This document shows positions 21,063 through 33,144 of a stretch of 46,107 bases of DNA, one piece after another. The stretch comes from Gnetum montanum (taxonomy: Eukaryota > Streptophyta > Gnetopsida > Gnetales > Gnetaceae): positions 289,844 to 335,950 of the forward strand of contig MNCI01024321.1 in the NCBI GenBank assembly GCA_015680685.1, read 5' to 3'. The notes below the pieces were generated by a model, which worked only from the letters and a program-made list of their open reading frames with translations, did no database searches and was not told where the DNA came from. Position numbers and translations under genes: made by a program. The number at the start of each line of letters is the position of its first letter. The stretch's first letter is position 1.

Positions 21063-23830
21063 CTAAATGAAAACTCGTCCTTGAGTTCTTTTACAAAATT
21101 GGAAATGTATGGGATTATTAACTGACTTTTCTTTAAATAAAAAAAACTGAATAACTTGACAAAAAATGGAGTGCCCAGGTGTACGGATCGACACATTACA
21201 AAGAATGACGGTGTTCAAGACAAAAAGTTGAATACCATGGCATAACTCTTTAAAATTGGACAACACATTCCTTAATGGTGTGAAGCTAATGGAGAAGATC
21301 ATATGGTCCCAGGCGATGGTGGTTCTTGAGGCTCCAAGCGACCTTCACCAACTTCATGCATGGGTGACATTTGATGTGGCTGCAATTTTCCTGCTACTAT
21401 TACGACTTTAGGTGGGAGGCAAAAAGCATTCAACAATTCTTTCATTTTCTCCTTCTTACTTCTGGTATCATGCACCATCTAAGTATTTTTCCACTATGGG
21501 TTGAAATGGGCATATCCCAGGGACACAGGATTGTTGAAAATAGCTCCTTAGCGTTGACAAACCAAGCAACAAACTATTTGCATTCAATGTCAAATGCCCT
21601 GACTGTGCTTTTTAAGTCCTGTTGGTCATTCATCTATTTGGATAGGTTCTCATCAATTGATATTCGATCTCTAAATCATTCTTTGAGAACTTTGAGTTCA
21701 ACGTTTGCAATCTCAAGCTTCTACTTGGTGTCTTTGTAATGCTTGAACTCTGCCTCGTATAACAGATATGAGTTAACCACCTATTTTTCCAACTTTGACC
21801 ATGGCCATCCGGTAGTCAACATTCCCAGGTTGCATATTATAGATTGGCCAACTCTATATATTCTATCATTTCCTCAATCTGCAACTCCTTTAAACAAATT
21901 TCTGCTTTGTTGTTGGCATCAATTCCATCAACGAAAGGTTGCCAAATTTCTCTTCCTTGTTGGAGTTACTTGAGGGCTTCATTTATTTTTACCTTCATCA
22001 TCTAAATGTGTTTCTTATTAACTTCCTTTTGTAAGCTAACCTATTCTTTGTAGTAATTTTTCACTTTTTCAAATTTGAGGACCTTATTCTTCCAGGAGGC
22101 AATTTCGATGGTAGACTTCTGCTGCAAGGTGCGTACTTCCTCCATTGACAGATTTTGATTTTCTACAACCAATTTCCTTAGTTCAATGTTTACCCTGGCA
22201 AGATACTCCTACTATTGATAACTAAATTCTTGCATTTGGTCCTTTTGAGAATCAACAATTCATAGGCGATAACTCTATGCAGTCAAGGTCTCATTCTCCT
22301 AGAGCATCTATATCAAGTCCTTCTAAATTCCATACATTTTTTTCTTTCACTAAGAACTAGTTGAAGATGGCTGTAAATACCTCCTCCTCATCCTTCTAGA
22401 ATCATTCTTGAAGCTATTTAAGAGCTTCATCTCTTGTTATTGCTGGGTTGGATAGGATTCACAAGTTGGACATGTAGTTTGGCAACCTCTACGGTCAAGC
22501 ATTGATTTCATTCTTGAGCCATTTCGAGTTACCCCTCCATAATAATGCATTTTCCCCTTGTGTTTAGTAGCTCTAACTAGGTCGCAATGATGTTTATCGA
22601 AAGATCAAATATTTCTAGAGTAGGTTGTCCAGTTCCCACTAGTCATTCCAACAACTTTTCATGTTGGGCTATGTTTAACTTCCCCCTGACCATGCTTACT
22701 GACGTCTGCATGTCTTGAAGTGCAGGTACATCTACTATAGACCTCACAAGTGCATTCAATGCTTTAGTAACATGGTCAAAAACCAAATCAACCACTGTTT
22801 CCTACCCTTGGTTCTGCATCACCAAGACAGTTGCCCCTTCACCTTCCTCTAACCACACCGAGAACGTGGAAGCATTCCCAAATATTTCTAGGAATAAATG
22901 GTGTTGTGATAATGACACCATCACCTTCCAAGAGTTGGGATTTGACCTTGCAAGCAATTGCATTTTTTGGATAGAGAAAATTGGACCACCCCTCTCCATC
23001 TGGCTAACTATTCAAGCCACCTCATTAAGGTGACTCATCACTAGCCGATACATAGATGGATCTGTCATACTCCTTCCTGCATGTTGCTCTTGTTTGCACA
23101 AGAGCTATTCTTAGATTTTTTGTAGATGTTCAATGGCTATGCAATCCTCTAATGTTATTTCCTACGTAGGTGATGGTGGTGGCTACTTCTCTTCTTAGAT
23201 CATTGCTGGCATTTTATCTTTCATGATTTCTAACCATGAGGCCAAAGGAGCATGTCTGATGGTATCGTTGAAGTAGCAAATGATGTCTACCCTTTTGCAA
23301 AGTTTTTGGATGAGACATGGAAATAGGAGGGTCTTCCTTCCACATTTTTTTTCCTTGAAGCACTTCTCGATATCTAAGTAGATTAGTTGTGGAAGATTGA
23401 CAAGAAATTCACCACTTAGGTTAGTGCATGCTTGGGGAGAGAAGGTGGTTACCTTGCTTGGCCTCACCATCGAATTAAGGTGATAGGCCATGGTTTTGAC
23501 ATAAATTCACTCCACTGGTGTGAGTGCACCATACTCCTTACAGTCAACCCTATAGCATCATTGGTCCCACTCCCTCTTAGCCTTAAGATCGTCTTTTATG
23601 GACAGTTCTGCCAACTATGTTTTGATATCAAGCAACCCAAGTGCCTGTGTGATAGCTTCTACCAAGTAGGACACTTGAATGTCATTGATTTTGACAACAG
23701 AGCCCGATCTTTGACTACTTTAGAAGAGATATGTCTCTCCCATATATCATTCCCCACTGGATGTGATTACTGGCCACATGGAAGAAGCTTGCAACTGATT
23801 CTTAACATCTCCTAGAGCTTACTCTAGAAA
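21063..23830 (-). pseudogene. Large dead gene of unknown function, - strand
   Basis: One - strand frame can be followed from about 23830 to about 22440 (over 400 codons) with only scattered stops, then less regularly to about 21300. The first third (23600-23200) has ordered hydrophobic and charged residues (for example LPQLIYLDIEKCFKEKK and LLFPCLIQKLCKR), a pattern like the putative plant transposon protein family found in Athila-type elements (my recollection, not searched). The middle and end (22550-21950) look like coiled coil (LTVEVAKLHVQL, LQKEVNKKH). It lies between the integrase of the - strand element (26420-27555) and a - strand LTR, so it could be a third ORF in the position of an env-like gene. 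No catalytic motif is seen. Confidence 0.5.
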
Positions 23831-24624
23831 TGACCCAAAGTTGATCTCTTGAAAAACTGATTGTTGAATTTCTCAGGACCTGATGATGTCTAGGTAGGCT
23901 TAAGTCAAAGTGACCTTAAGCCTTGGCACAAGTCTAGGCACTTTTCCTCATTGTGATTTTCTTGTAGGTACTTCTTCCTTTGAAATCTATCAAACAAATT
24001 CCACTTTGGGCTCCTTCCAAAGAGGTCCCATTGTATGGGTTGCCTCTAGTAGTTCTTGGCCTTATTCTTGTTGGCCCCTTTTATCTCTAGGCCACTTCTC
24101 CCATGGTTGTGATGGTTCTCCTTCCTATGGGCATTTCTGTTTTGGTGCCATCTAAAATCACAATAAGATCATGGATTAGTAATCATTGTGTAACCTTAAA
24201 GTAATTGGGATACCTTTATCTCTTAAGCATAGTTACACTTTGCCTAAGTTGTGATCATGATCGATTTAATTAATCCAATTATCATTAATAAATTATCTTG
24301 AAGGTTGTTGGAAGGGTTAACTATTAAAAAAGTTGATGTTTATGTGTTATTAAAGCTATTGACCCTTTGGGAAGTTAAAAAAATTTCCAAAAAATTTCAT
24401 CAATTTTTCATCGAAAACCTTAACATTTGTGACCACCACAATAAAGATCTTACCTTTGGTAAGTGCAAGATCAAAAAATGAAGTGATTTGGACAAATGGT
24501 TGGGAAGTTATGGGCTATAACAGGTTTTGGACTTTGAAAAATTACAAAAAATCCCCGTGTGTTGTGAGGAAAATGTCAAAAATTCCTATGTGCTCAGCGG
24601 TATATATAGGATGTAAGCATTGTG

Positions 24625-24690
24625 TTGACGAGGCCTCATCAATGGGGCTTGATCGACATAGTCAGCTATGTCAACGAGGCCTCATCAATG
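24625..24690 (+). repeat. Pair of semi-palindromic motifs
   Basis: TTGACGAGGCCTCATCAATG at 24625-24644 recurs with one difference at 24671-24690 (TCAACGAGGCCTCATCAATG). The core (TTGA)CGAGGCCTCATCAA is nearly self-complementary. A diverged copy in opposite orientation is at 21006-21030. Confidence 0.85.
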
Positions 24691-25503
24691 CAACTATTGA
24701 CCATTGTTGACTTTGGTCAAACTTTCAAAATACAAGGAATTTTTGGATGAAATTAGGGTCAAATGAAAGCTCAAAAGACAAAGAATAGTATAAAAACATG
24801 AGGATAGGGTGTTAAAGCTCATAAATTTGAAAAATGGAGAAAAATTGATTTGGAATATGAATAAGATAAAAGGTTAAGGAGCACTAAGTAGAATACTCAA
24901 TGAAATATGTGAAAGATAGGATTGTAACAATGTCAGAGGTAAGGAACATTCATTAACCAAACCAAGAGCTATGCAAGTGGATCCTCCCCATAATAAGCTC
25001 ATGTCCTTTTTGCCCTTGCATAACCTCATCTACAAAGTTCATGGACCCCATAGTCAATTTAATGGTCATGAAAGTTAAGGACCAACCCAAAAGAATCTAC
25101 TTAAGAATCCTAACACATCAAACCAAGACATAGAGCATAACATAGAATAAAATAGTGAGGTGAGTTATGGAAGCATGGATGGATGATAGAGAAGGTGGAA
25201 TGGAGTTCCGAATTAAGGTAATAAGAAGTCCCTTGTGAAATTCGTGCTTAAAATGACCTAGGAAGATCCATCCTTAGTCCAAACCAAAACTTGCCACTTT
25301 TAGTGACTTTGCATGTCCACTCTAAAACCGATCCATCCACTTGAGACACCAGAGTGATTCCACAAGATAACCACCATTCCACAAAGAGAAGAAAAGAGAA
25401 GTAGGAAGTGAGAGAGAGGGCCTTAGTTAGAGGGGACCTTCAGGCATAGGTGCATGCCATTGAAATCCCATATCCAATGCTTGTAGCTAATTTATTTGTC
25501 CAA

Positions 25504-25664
25504 GGGGTGTGCTTTGAATTCCCATTGTTTATTTTTTATTGTTTATTATTTTTTTTTATTTTTTATTTTTTGAAATGGGAACCACACCATGCAAGGACTT
25601 GTTTGTTTCTAAGAGGTGTGCTTTGAATTTCCATCATTTTTTTAATGGGAACCACACCATGCAA
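25504..25664. repeat. Two tandem hairpin-forming units
   Basis: Each unit starts G(G/A)GGTGTGCTTTGAATT(C/T)CCAT and ends ATGGGAACCACACCATGCAA, separated by a T-rich loop (long in unit 1, short in unit 2). GGTGTG pairs with CACACC and CCCAT with ATGGG, so each unit could fold. Unit 1 is 25504-25594, unit 2 is 25613-25664. Confidence 0.8.
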
Positions 25665-26305
25665 CAACGTTATTTGACTTCCTATTAGTGGTTAGTATGG
25701 AACAGTAAGAAGTCCATGAAAAACACCCAAGCACTCACGTAAGTAGAAGAGTACAAATATTATTGAGTTCCCTTGAAGTCACACCCTTTACAAACCTTTG
25801 AATCCTTCCTAATTTCAAAACTACTAAGGTCACTGATTGATTAGAAGTTTCTTTGATGGAAGGGACCTCAAATCCCTAGAACAAGGAAAACCACAGAGTT
25901 TATTAGATGGGAAAATGATCTAGACTCACTACCTATTCGATGAAAAATAAATCATGTCAAAGTCATTAGACATCAAAATTCAAAAATAAAAACTAGACAT
26001 TGACAATCACAACATTAAGCACAAACCATCATTAGTAAATAGTAACAATGGCATTATTTCCTATGACAATAGAGTAATTTTATTAGCAAAAATAAGGAAA
26101 TATCACTCTTGAATCAAAACAAAACAAAGTAAAATATATAAGAAAGTATAAAATAATTAAGAAAGGTTCAAAGGTATTAACAATGATGCAATGTTTGAAA
26201 AAATTTGAAAATCCAAAAATTTGTAAAATAAATAACTTGAAAAATCAAAAACGTGAAAAAAAGTAGAAAAACTGAGAAGCCATATTGATGGTTAGCATGG
26301 ATGGT

Positions 26306-26320
26306 TGTCTCCCCCACGAC
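26306..26320 (-). other. Polypurine-like tract after integrase
   Basis: On - the sequence CGTGGGGGAGACAAC follows the integrase frame (reading ...FQLSRGGDNHP) and is succeeded by a T-rich stretch. It resembles the position and coding of the tract at 21052-21060. Whether an LTR follows is not clear. Confidence 0.4.
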
Positions 26321-26419
26321 TAAGTTGGAAGGAGGAGATTCAAAAAATAGAATGTGGTTGTCCATCTGTTGAGGTAGTAGTTGCATTGGCCTGTCTTGGT
26401 TCTAGGAAAGGCTTTACTT

Positions 26420-27555
26420 GTTGGATGTTGACTAACTACTTTTTATTTGGGCTTTCAGGTTTGTAGATTATCATGGCCCCAGAGGGAAAGGTTTGATTAA
26501 TTATATAAGGTCCCTCCCACAATGTTTGAAATTTTTCCTTTTGGGGTACATGCATGGGGTTTTGATAGAGAACCTTATCTCCTAGTTGAACTTTACTTTC
26601 CTTATTTTAAGGTCATGATGTTGCTTGCTAACTGCCTTGTTCAACTCATTCAAGGATAGAGCCACCAATCAACTTTCATTTAGCACATTTAGGATGATTA
26701 ATCTTTCTTTTTGTGTCAGACTTAGGTTAAGGTTTAGATTGCATGCTGTTGAGATCATAGGGAGAATAGCTAATAAGAAATTTCCAAGTTGAACAATAAG
26801 CCTATATAGAATCATTAAGTTTTGCACTCCAATCCTTCATATATTTGCTAATGGTACGTGTTAATATTTTTGTGATATCCTAATTGGTTACCTTTGCTTG
26901 ACCATTGGCTTGGGGATGATAGGGTGTTGTTAATTTATGTTCAACCCCTAAGTGTTGCATTAATTTTCTAAAAGTGACACCTGTAAAATGAGTTCCATTA
27001 TCAAAAATTAGTGAATGTGGCACCCCAAACCTATTTATAATATGTTGTTGTATGAATCTAGCAGCAGTGGATGATGTGCAATCACTAACAACTATTGCTT
27101 CTACCCACTCTATGCAGTAGTCAAATACTACTATAATATATGTTTTTCCATTAGACATGGATGTGATAGAACCCATGAAGTCAATGCCCCATATGTTGAA
27201 AGGTTCCAATGGTTGAATCCACTATTGAGGACCTTCCATGCAATCGGTCATCCCCCCATCTCATTGACAATGTTCACAAGAATTCATGAATTGGTGGACA
27301 TCGCTAAAGATGATAGGCCAATAGTATCTTGCCATCAAGATTTTTATGGTCATGCATCTCCTTGCATAGTGGCCTCCACAAGGCCCTTCATGAGCATCCT
27401 AGAGAATGTAGAGTTGATCTCTGTTCAGGACACACCAATGAATCAGGCTATTAACACATACCTTGTAGAGGTGTCTATTGATTTTCATGAATTATTTGAC
27501 CCGATGTGTGGCAGAATTCATGATCATGTCATACAATCTTAGAGTTGTGTTCTTT
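26420..27555 (-). pseudogene. Integrase of the - strand element
   Basis: The zinc region (about 27400-27250) shows GGHYA, ARYYWP and a CEHCQ pair. The core is open at 26880-27209 with WGIDFMGS (first Asp present), SLIFDNGTHFTG (second Asp present) and YHPQANGQAKV, where the catalytic Glu reads Lys (AAG near 26893). The C-terminal part continues to about 26420 with LGDKVLYQN and LWEGPY. Integrase would insert element DNA into the host genome. The core frame is relatively intact, but the Glu loss and flanking stops disable it. Upstream it joins a pre-protease region without RT. Confidence 0.88.
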
Positions 27556-27559
27556 TTCT

Positions 27560-28250
27560 TGAGGGACTATCTAACTTGATCCATCACATTAACGAAGATT
27601 TTATTGTTGGCCATGGACTTCTCGACCCAGTTGTGCTTTACATCCTCTGTGCATCCCAAAATGGAAACTTTAGCCTTAGGTTGTTGGGGCCTTTTCTCTT
27701 TTTTTAGGTTTTGGGTTTTAGGGTCCTCCCATGGATCACTGGTTAAGGTAGATTGGGTAGAGGAGGCCATGGGTATATATAATATGGGAGTAAGCTTATG
27801 TGGTCTCATTTCATTTCATGCCTTCATTTTCTTGTTACCCTTGTTGTTAGGTTTTTCCTTATCCCTCTTCCTTTGCTTGGTTGAAGTCTTTTGGTTATCA
27901 ATCATTGGTTGTGAGGAAGAGATAGTAGCATTGGCCACCATAGGAGGTTGTTGTATGGTTATGTCAGTTTGTTGGGCTACGATTGATTAGGTTACATTGT
28001 GTTGGGGTACCCTAATGGCAAAGGGCTCCCTTAGAGGCACCCGTAATGATACTCTCACAACAAAAGGGGGTCTTGAACTGGTTGAAGCTGAAGAGGCCCT
28101 TTCATCAAGAGGGGGTACTCGAATCATGAACAGTTCCCTCACTGGTCTCCAATTGTCATCAATTTTAAATGCTAAAATAGCATAAACATTGTTATTAGCA
28201 TTCAATGGGTTCTTGTACACTTGCATCGATTGATTTTATGGTCAGATCAA
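27560..28250 (-). pseudogene. Pre-protease region of the - strand element
   Basis: A mostly open stretch (27567-27809) reads into MANNKIFVNVMDQVR, then LRLYDMIMNSATH, a pattern I associate with the segment between Gag and protease in Tat/Athila polyproteins. No D-(S/T)-G-A protease signature follows; the frame passes within about 40 bases into integrase-type sequence (HLYKVCVN...). Upstream it is Pro/Lys-rich. Confidence 0.55.
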
Positions 28251-28254
28251 GTTA

Positions 28255-29960
28255 TAAGCATCCAAGCCAACTCTCCCCTATCTATCATTTTCTCTAAGTC
28301 ATCCTTTAGTGTGAAGTAGAAATTTGTTTCATGACTAGGAAGTTGGTGATAGTGGCAAAAATTATCTAGTTTAAAGTACTTATGCAATTAAGGGTCATCC
28401 TTTGGTGTGCGAGTGGGATCTTTGCCAATTTCACATAACCACTTGTGCTTCTTTCGAGTGGCTTCAGTCATCTATTTATATTGTAGATTCCCACTCCTTA
28501 ATAATTAACCTAGCAACTCATATGGCTTCAAAAGTAAGATAGTGTACTTGTTATGGTCCTTTTACTCAAAGTTTGGCCTAGTTATAATCAATGCAGTGGC
28601 CCCAGAGGTTGAAGGTTGGTTATCGCAGTCATTAGTGGGGGGCTTGGGTGGGTTGGTCCTTGGCCCCTAGTTAGTGGTCTTGGCTTGTTTGGTCATAGTT
28701 GCTATAGCCATGTTGTTATGTTTTCCCTTCTCATTATCCCTCCATGTATGTTGATTTGTGTATGCTATGTAGGCCAGGTCATGATCGGGCTCCACAACAT
28801 CCCTTATATTCTTGGTCTAAGAGAATGCTTGACTAAGGAACCACAAGTCAAGGTAGTAAAGCTTAAACTTAATAAAGTAATTAACTATCCCCTTAAATAT
28901 ATCCAAAAGGCATGTTTTAGCTATAGGGTCTGGTATTTCATTTAGCAAATCATTCCATCATTGGATGAACTTTTGCATAGGTTTTAGGGGTCATTTCTTG
29001 ACCTTCATTAGTTGGTCAAGTATGGTGTTGGGATTTAAGTTATACTTGAAGTGGTTAACAAATTAGGTTATCAAGTCCTCAAGAGAGGATATGGATCTTC
29101 TAGGTAATGCAAAATATCAATCAAGCACTTTCCTAGTTAAGGACATAAGAAAAATCCTCATGATAGTATGGGGCCATAGCGGCAATAGCAAGCATTTGGA
29201 TTGGAAGGTTATATTGTGAGTATTAGGATCACCTTCTCCATTATACTTGCTAAACTGGGGAATAGGGGCACCAAGAGGAAGTGTCAAGGATGGGACCATA
29301 GGACTTATGGGATTGTTCTAGTAAAATCCATGATCTTGAGATTTTGGAAAGTAGAGGCTTTAAGCCTCTTCAACTCCTCCGTCAAGGCCTAGATCATCTA
29401 GAAGGCTTAATCTAGATCCTGCGATGGCCTGTTGGCTACAAGATGAAAAGAAGTAGTTGTGTCATGGTTGTAGTCTATGGGCTAAACAAGTAAAAAGATG
29501 TTTGTGCTGGTACCTGAGGCACAAATGGGATAAAGGGTGTGTGTGATCCCTGAGTTGCTTGGGATCCCATGGTGGATTTAACATGGATGATTAGTAGATT
29601 TGTGGTGGTAATAACCATCATTGATGGATGCATAAATTGGGGTTGTGTGTTGATGGATTATAAGTTGTTGGCTATGGTATTGACTGGGTCTAATGTACAA
29701 CTATGACTGCTATTGAACTAGCCGTAGTAGGGTAGGAAGTGGTGGAGGATGGCAGTACCTGATCTAGGGAGAACACAAAGGCATTAGAGGAAGCCACTTT
29801 GGCCTTGTGGGATGTTTTTTGGAACAAATCTCCTCAGATTTTTTCAAGCTCACATTGTACCCTAAACTCATCCTCCTCTTCTTATGTTTGCCCATCGAAG
29901 GTAGCCTTCACGTTATCTTCATCAATCTTATTGAGAAGGGCTAAGATGCTAGCATAGATT
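28255..29960 (-). pseudogene. Gag of the - strand element
   Basis: The capsid part starts around 29299 (IPQFSKYNGEGDPNTH, the usual F-x-Y-x-G-x-x-D-P entry to the plant retrotransposon capsid) and continues with SLEDLITQF-like and W-x-D-L-L patterns to about 28940. A zinc-binding motif is at about 28319-28357 (CHYHQLPSHETNFY), spaced C-x2-H-x4-H-x4-C with the last Cys reading Tyr, followed by LKDDLEKMIDRGEL, characteristic of Tat-type Gag. The part above 29300 is Pro/Gln-rich and more degraded. Numerous TAG/TAA/TGA codons occur. Confidence 0.82.
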
Positions 29961-32628
29961 CCATTGAGGGGTATCTAGTCATAGGAGGAGAGAATATAAC
30001 CCTTTCCATTGTGGTGGATGTGCTCAAATTCCCTCTTGACCTTTGCTTCTGCTCATGTGATCAGCATGATAATCTAGATCTTAACACAAATGAAGTTATA
30101 GTGTTCTTCATTTATCATCGAGAACCTAAGACTTTGCCCCCTAAGCCTAAAGGACTATCTGCATTCAATCACAATGGGATCTTTGGGATCATAGACCCTC
30201 ATGGCTTGTTGGCTAGACCCTTCGCTAGTAAAAGTGAAAGGTAATTTGGTTAACTACTAAAAAGACATGGCTATGTCGTTGAAACTGGCTATAAAAGGTA
30301 AAGATAGGATAAAATTCCAACAAGTGGAATCTAAAAAGGGTGAAAAAAAGAAAAATTACTAAAAATGAGGTACTTACAATGAATTGTAAGTGGAGGTAAG
30401 AGGGCTATACCCCTTTTATCAAAAATGAAAAGATGAAAATGTTAATACCAAGTCTCACCCACGCTAACCTCCTAGCTGCCTCTACGTTGTGTATGATAAG
30501 GGCAAAAGAAGGAGGTGAGATGGAAAAATCTCACACCTTTCTATTCCAAATTTGATGGCAAGGGGGTGGATGGGGGGCTAGAAACCAAAGTGGAAAGTCG
30601 ATATTTTTCACTAGAAACCAATTTTGGTAAGCTACCAATTTTCTCAGCTATGAAGGATGGAGATTTAGCTAGCTTCCAGAAGTTTGATAGCTTCTAAAAT
30701 GGTTGCATCATCAACATTGAAAAACTGAAGGAATAATTAATAGCCAAAGTGAGGGGATGGTATTAGAGTTGGCCTTGGGTTGAAAAATTCATAGTAAGTG
30801 CTATGAAAAATTAAAACACCCAATCACTTGCAATTTCAATACTAGAGTTTCTATCATAGGAGGGGGAAGGAGCAGCATTGGTTTCCAAGGTTTTCGCTGC
30901 AAAACTTTAGGAAAAAATTTCAAATGGCAATGTTATCAATGAGAGAGAGATTTTTTATGAAGAAATCAGGTGGATATCCTCCTTCTAGCATCAAAAAAGT
31001 ATTGTAATTCAAAAGATTGATCACTGAAAAATCAAGACATCTAGCACCATAGCCTCAACCTTGAATCCCTAGGGCCTTCAAAAATGGGATTCAAGGTGCC
31101 TTGAATGGTCCAATAGATCACCCAAGGACTTACGAAATGAAAAATGGTGGATTGAGAAAATAAAATATGAAAATTACAAATCTAGCAAACAAAAAGCAAA
31201 TGCAGATTGCACACAAAATGAAACTTTTGAAAAATTTCATTTAAATTAATAAAGAATGAGTTCAAGAAATGTGTACAAGAAATGCTCGTGAGAGAGAAAA
31301 GTGGGATTCACTAGGGTAGGAGTTTCGAGCTCGTTGAAGCTGATGCGATCTACTCCATGATCTATATGTTAAGCTACTCCTAATGCTTTTGAACCTTCTT
31401 TGCGGCAAACTAAAAATCTACAACTTGGTCACTGTTGGGGGGTGAGAAGAGTGGGGAATTTAGCTACCAAATTGCTCCACACTGGGGGTTTGGAATCCCA
31501 AAAATGTAGCATTGAAACCAAACATCCACAAGTGTCAAGGGAGTAACAAAGGGGGTAACAAGGGTACAAGGGTTCCACGCTAGGAAGCTCCAAGAAGCTA
31601 CATTTTTCAAGTGTTGCAATAGCTCTTGGAAGCCAAAAGTTCTATGTGCTCCAAAATGACAAAGTGTGGAACCTAAAAAAGGTGTTGGGATTTTGATTTT
31701 ATAGGTTTTGGGCCATGATTTTTTTTGCAAGTTGTTGACAGATTGGCTTCAAATTTATGCCATGTATAGGTGAGATGGGTGCCCAAATTTTGGGGATCAC
31801 TATGTATAGTAAGTCCTAGACCCCCATGGCCATTCTATTTACTATAAATAGTAATGGGGGCATACCTCAATGTTGGAGGTAGATCTACTATGTTAGGCCT
31901 TCAATCTTCTATGTTGAAATGCATGGTCAACTTTGGAGTGCATGAAGTATAAAATATTTGTCATGTTGCTTCCACATTGGAGGCATGCAGTTTCCACACT
32001 AGGGGTGGAGCCTCCACACTAGGGGGAAACTTCCACACTAAGGGGTAAAGTTTCCACACTAGGGAGGAAGGTTTCCATTCTAAAGTGGGAGGTTTTATCC
32101 CTGCACACTAAGGGTAGGTATGATTTACCCCCTGTAGGTGTTTCCAATGTAGAAAGGTGTATGCCCCACATAAAACCCATCAAATTGTCATTTTTTGCAT
32201 CCCAAAAGGAATTTTTGACCCTCCATCCTGCCCCCCCCCCCCTTTCCAAAGCCAAAATATATACACAAGGTGACCTTTTTTACTTAGGGAATGAGCCTTT
32301 AACCACTTATGAGGCATCTTCAACCCTAAAAGTATGAAATATGTGAGATTTCCCACAATGGGTTATAATCTGTACATTTACAATGATGTTTCACCTCAGG
32401 TTTTTATGAGGTGAAGGCTACATGATGAGAAACAATTACAATATGCAAATTTTCATGGTGTTTCAAGTAGCATCTCTTTTGGTAGAGATTCTTGATGGGC
32501 TTTAAACATTCTTTACCATATCATTCATGGTAATAACCTATACATAACACTAAATAAATGCACACTTAGGTTGAAAAATGTTATGATAAAAAAATATACA
32601 AGTATTTCCAGGTAATACATCAACACCT
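29961..32628 (-). other. Long leader of the - strand element
   Basis: About 2.7 kb between primer site and gag with no supported gene. The + ORF at 30011-30244 and others are short and without domains. It contains a 20-bp repeat array (31970-32095) and a C homopolymer of 12 (32231-32242, a G run on the element strand). Long leaders are known in Tat/Ogre-type elements, sometimes with an extra ORF, but I see none here. Confidence 0.5.
31970..32095. repeat. 20-bp tandem repeat array, about 5-6 units
   Basis: Units of the form TTTCCACACTAGGGGTGGAG follow at about 20-bp spacing: 31991, 32011, 32031, 32051 and a diverged one at 32071; a weaker unit (CTTCCACATTGGAGG) precedes at about 31970. Confidence 0.88.
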
Positions 32629-32646
32629 TCTCTGGCAATGGTGCCA
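32629..32646 (-). other. Primer-binding site, tRNA-Asp type
   Basis: On - it reads TGGCACCATTGCCAGAGA. The plant tRNA-Asp 3' end predicts TGGCGCCGTTGCCGGGGA: 14 of 18 match and all four differences are G-to-A. It follows LTR end CA (32649-32648) and one spacer T. Confidence 0.85.
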
Positions 32647-32647
32647 A

Positions 32648-33144
32648 TGATAGGGGTTCCTCCAACCATGACCAATGGGATTATATCATATAGAATGTGG
32701 TGTGATCTAGTCATAAGCTTTAAACATGATCTTGAGTGGATTACAAAAAATACTTGTGTATAATATTGTGCTCAATAAATATAAAAGATATTATAATACA
32801 TTCAATATAATAAGAACTCATGTTATCATGGTAAGAAAATAAAAGAAATATTTATAATTTTATATTTTATAATTTTGATGTATTTTATAAATATAAGAAT
32901 AAAATGATAAACAATGTACACCCATCATAATCCCTCATGGGAATAGATGCAATTTTCATAATCATGCACATGTGTCACAATCCCTTATGGGACAAGTACA
33001 ACATCACCCACGAAAACCAATAAATAATCCCTAGTCACAACCATGATGGACCAATGCCATGCCATATAATTAGGACCTCTTTGGATAAGGACGTATCATC
33101 ATAGCTCAATGTAATAGAAATGAAATAAATATTTTTGGTATTTT
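32648..33144 (-). repeat. 5' LTR of the - strand element (cut by gap)
   Basis: It is assigned because it lies directly upstream (on -) of the primer site and ends ...CCCCTATCA. It is AT-rich with repeated words of the form ATCCC(T/C)(T/C)ATGGGA near 32930-32990. The start is hidden in the N run. No matching 3' LTR was seen in the window. Confidence 0.7.

Larger units (their letters stand above)
23831..26300. other. Non-coding interval with small repeats
   Basis: No gene can be supported. An ORF on + at 24429-24710 runs across the repeated motif and has no domain. A TATA-like GGTATATATAGG at 24599-24610 lies just before the motif pair. A purine-rich tract (about 25380-25440) and T-rich runs (25520-25575) occur. 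It is probably 3' non-coding sequence of the - strand element plus other debris. Confidence 0.5.
26300..33144 (-). mobile_element. Tat/Athila-like Ty3/gypsy element, internally deleted, - strand
   Basis: Read on -: LTR (from the gap to 32648), tRNA-Asp primer site, about 2.7-kb leader with a 20-bp repeat array, gag, a short region before the protease, then directly integrase and a polypurine-like tract. Protease core, RT and RNase H are missing. The Gag zinc motif type (C-x2-H-x4-H-x4-C) and the tRNA-Asp primer site fit the Tat/Athila side of Ty3/gypsy. The 3' LTR was not found in the window by eye. Confidence 0.75.

Noticed and set aside
23432-24155. + strand ORFs of 127 and 81 codons
   Set aside because: The first is antisense to the longer decayed - strand frame; the second is Ser/Phe/Gly-rich and has no domain.
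27213-27542. 109-codon + ORF
   Set aside because: It is the antisense of the integrase zinc region, which has clear motifs on -.
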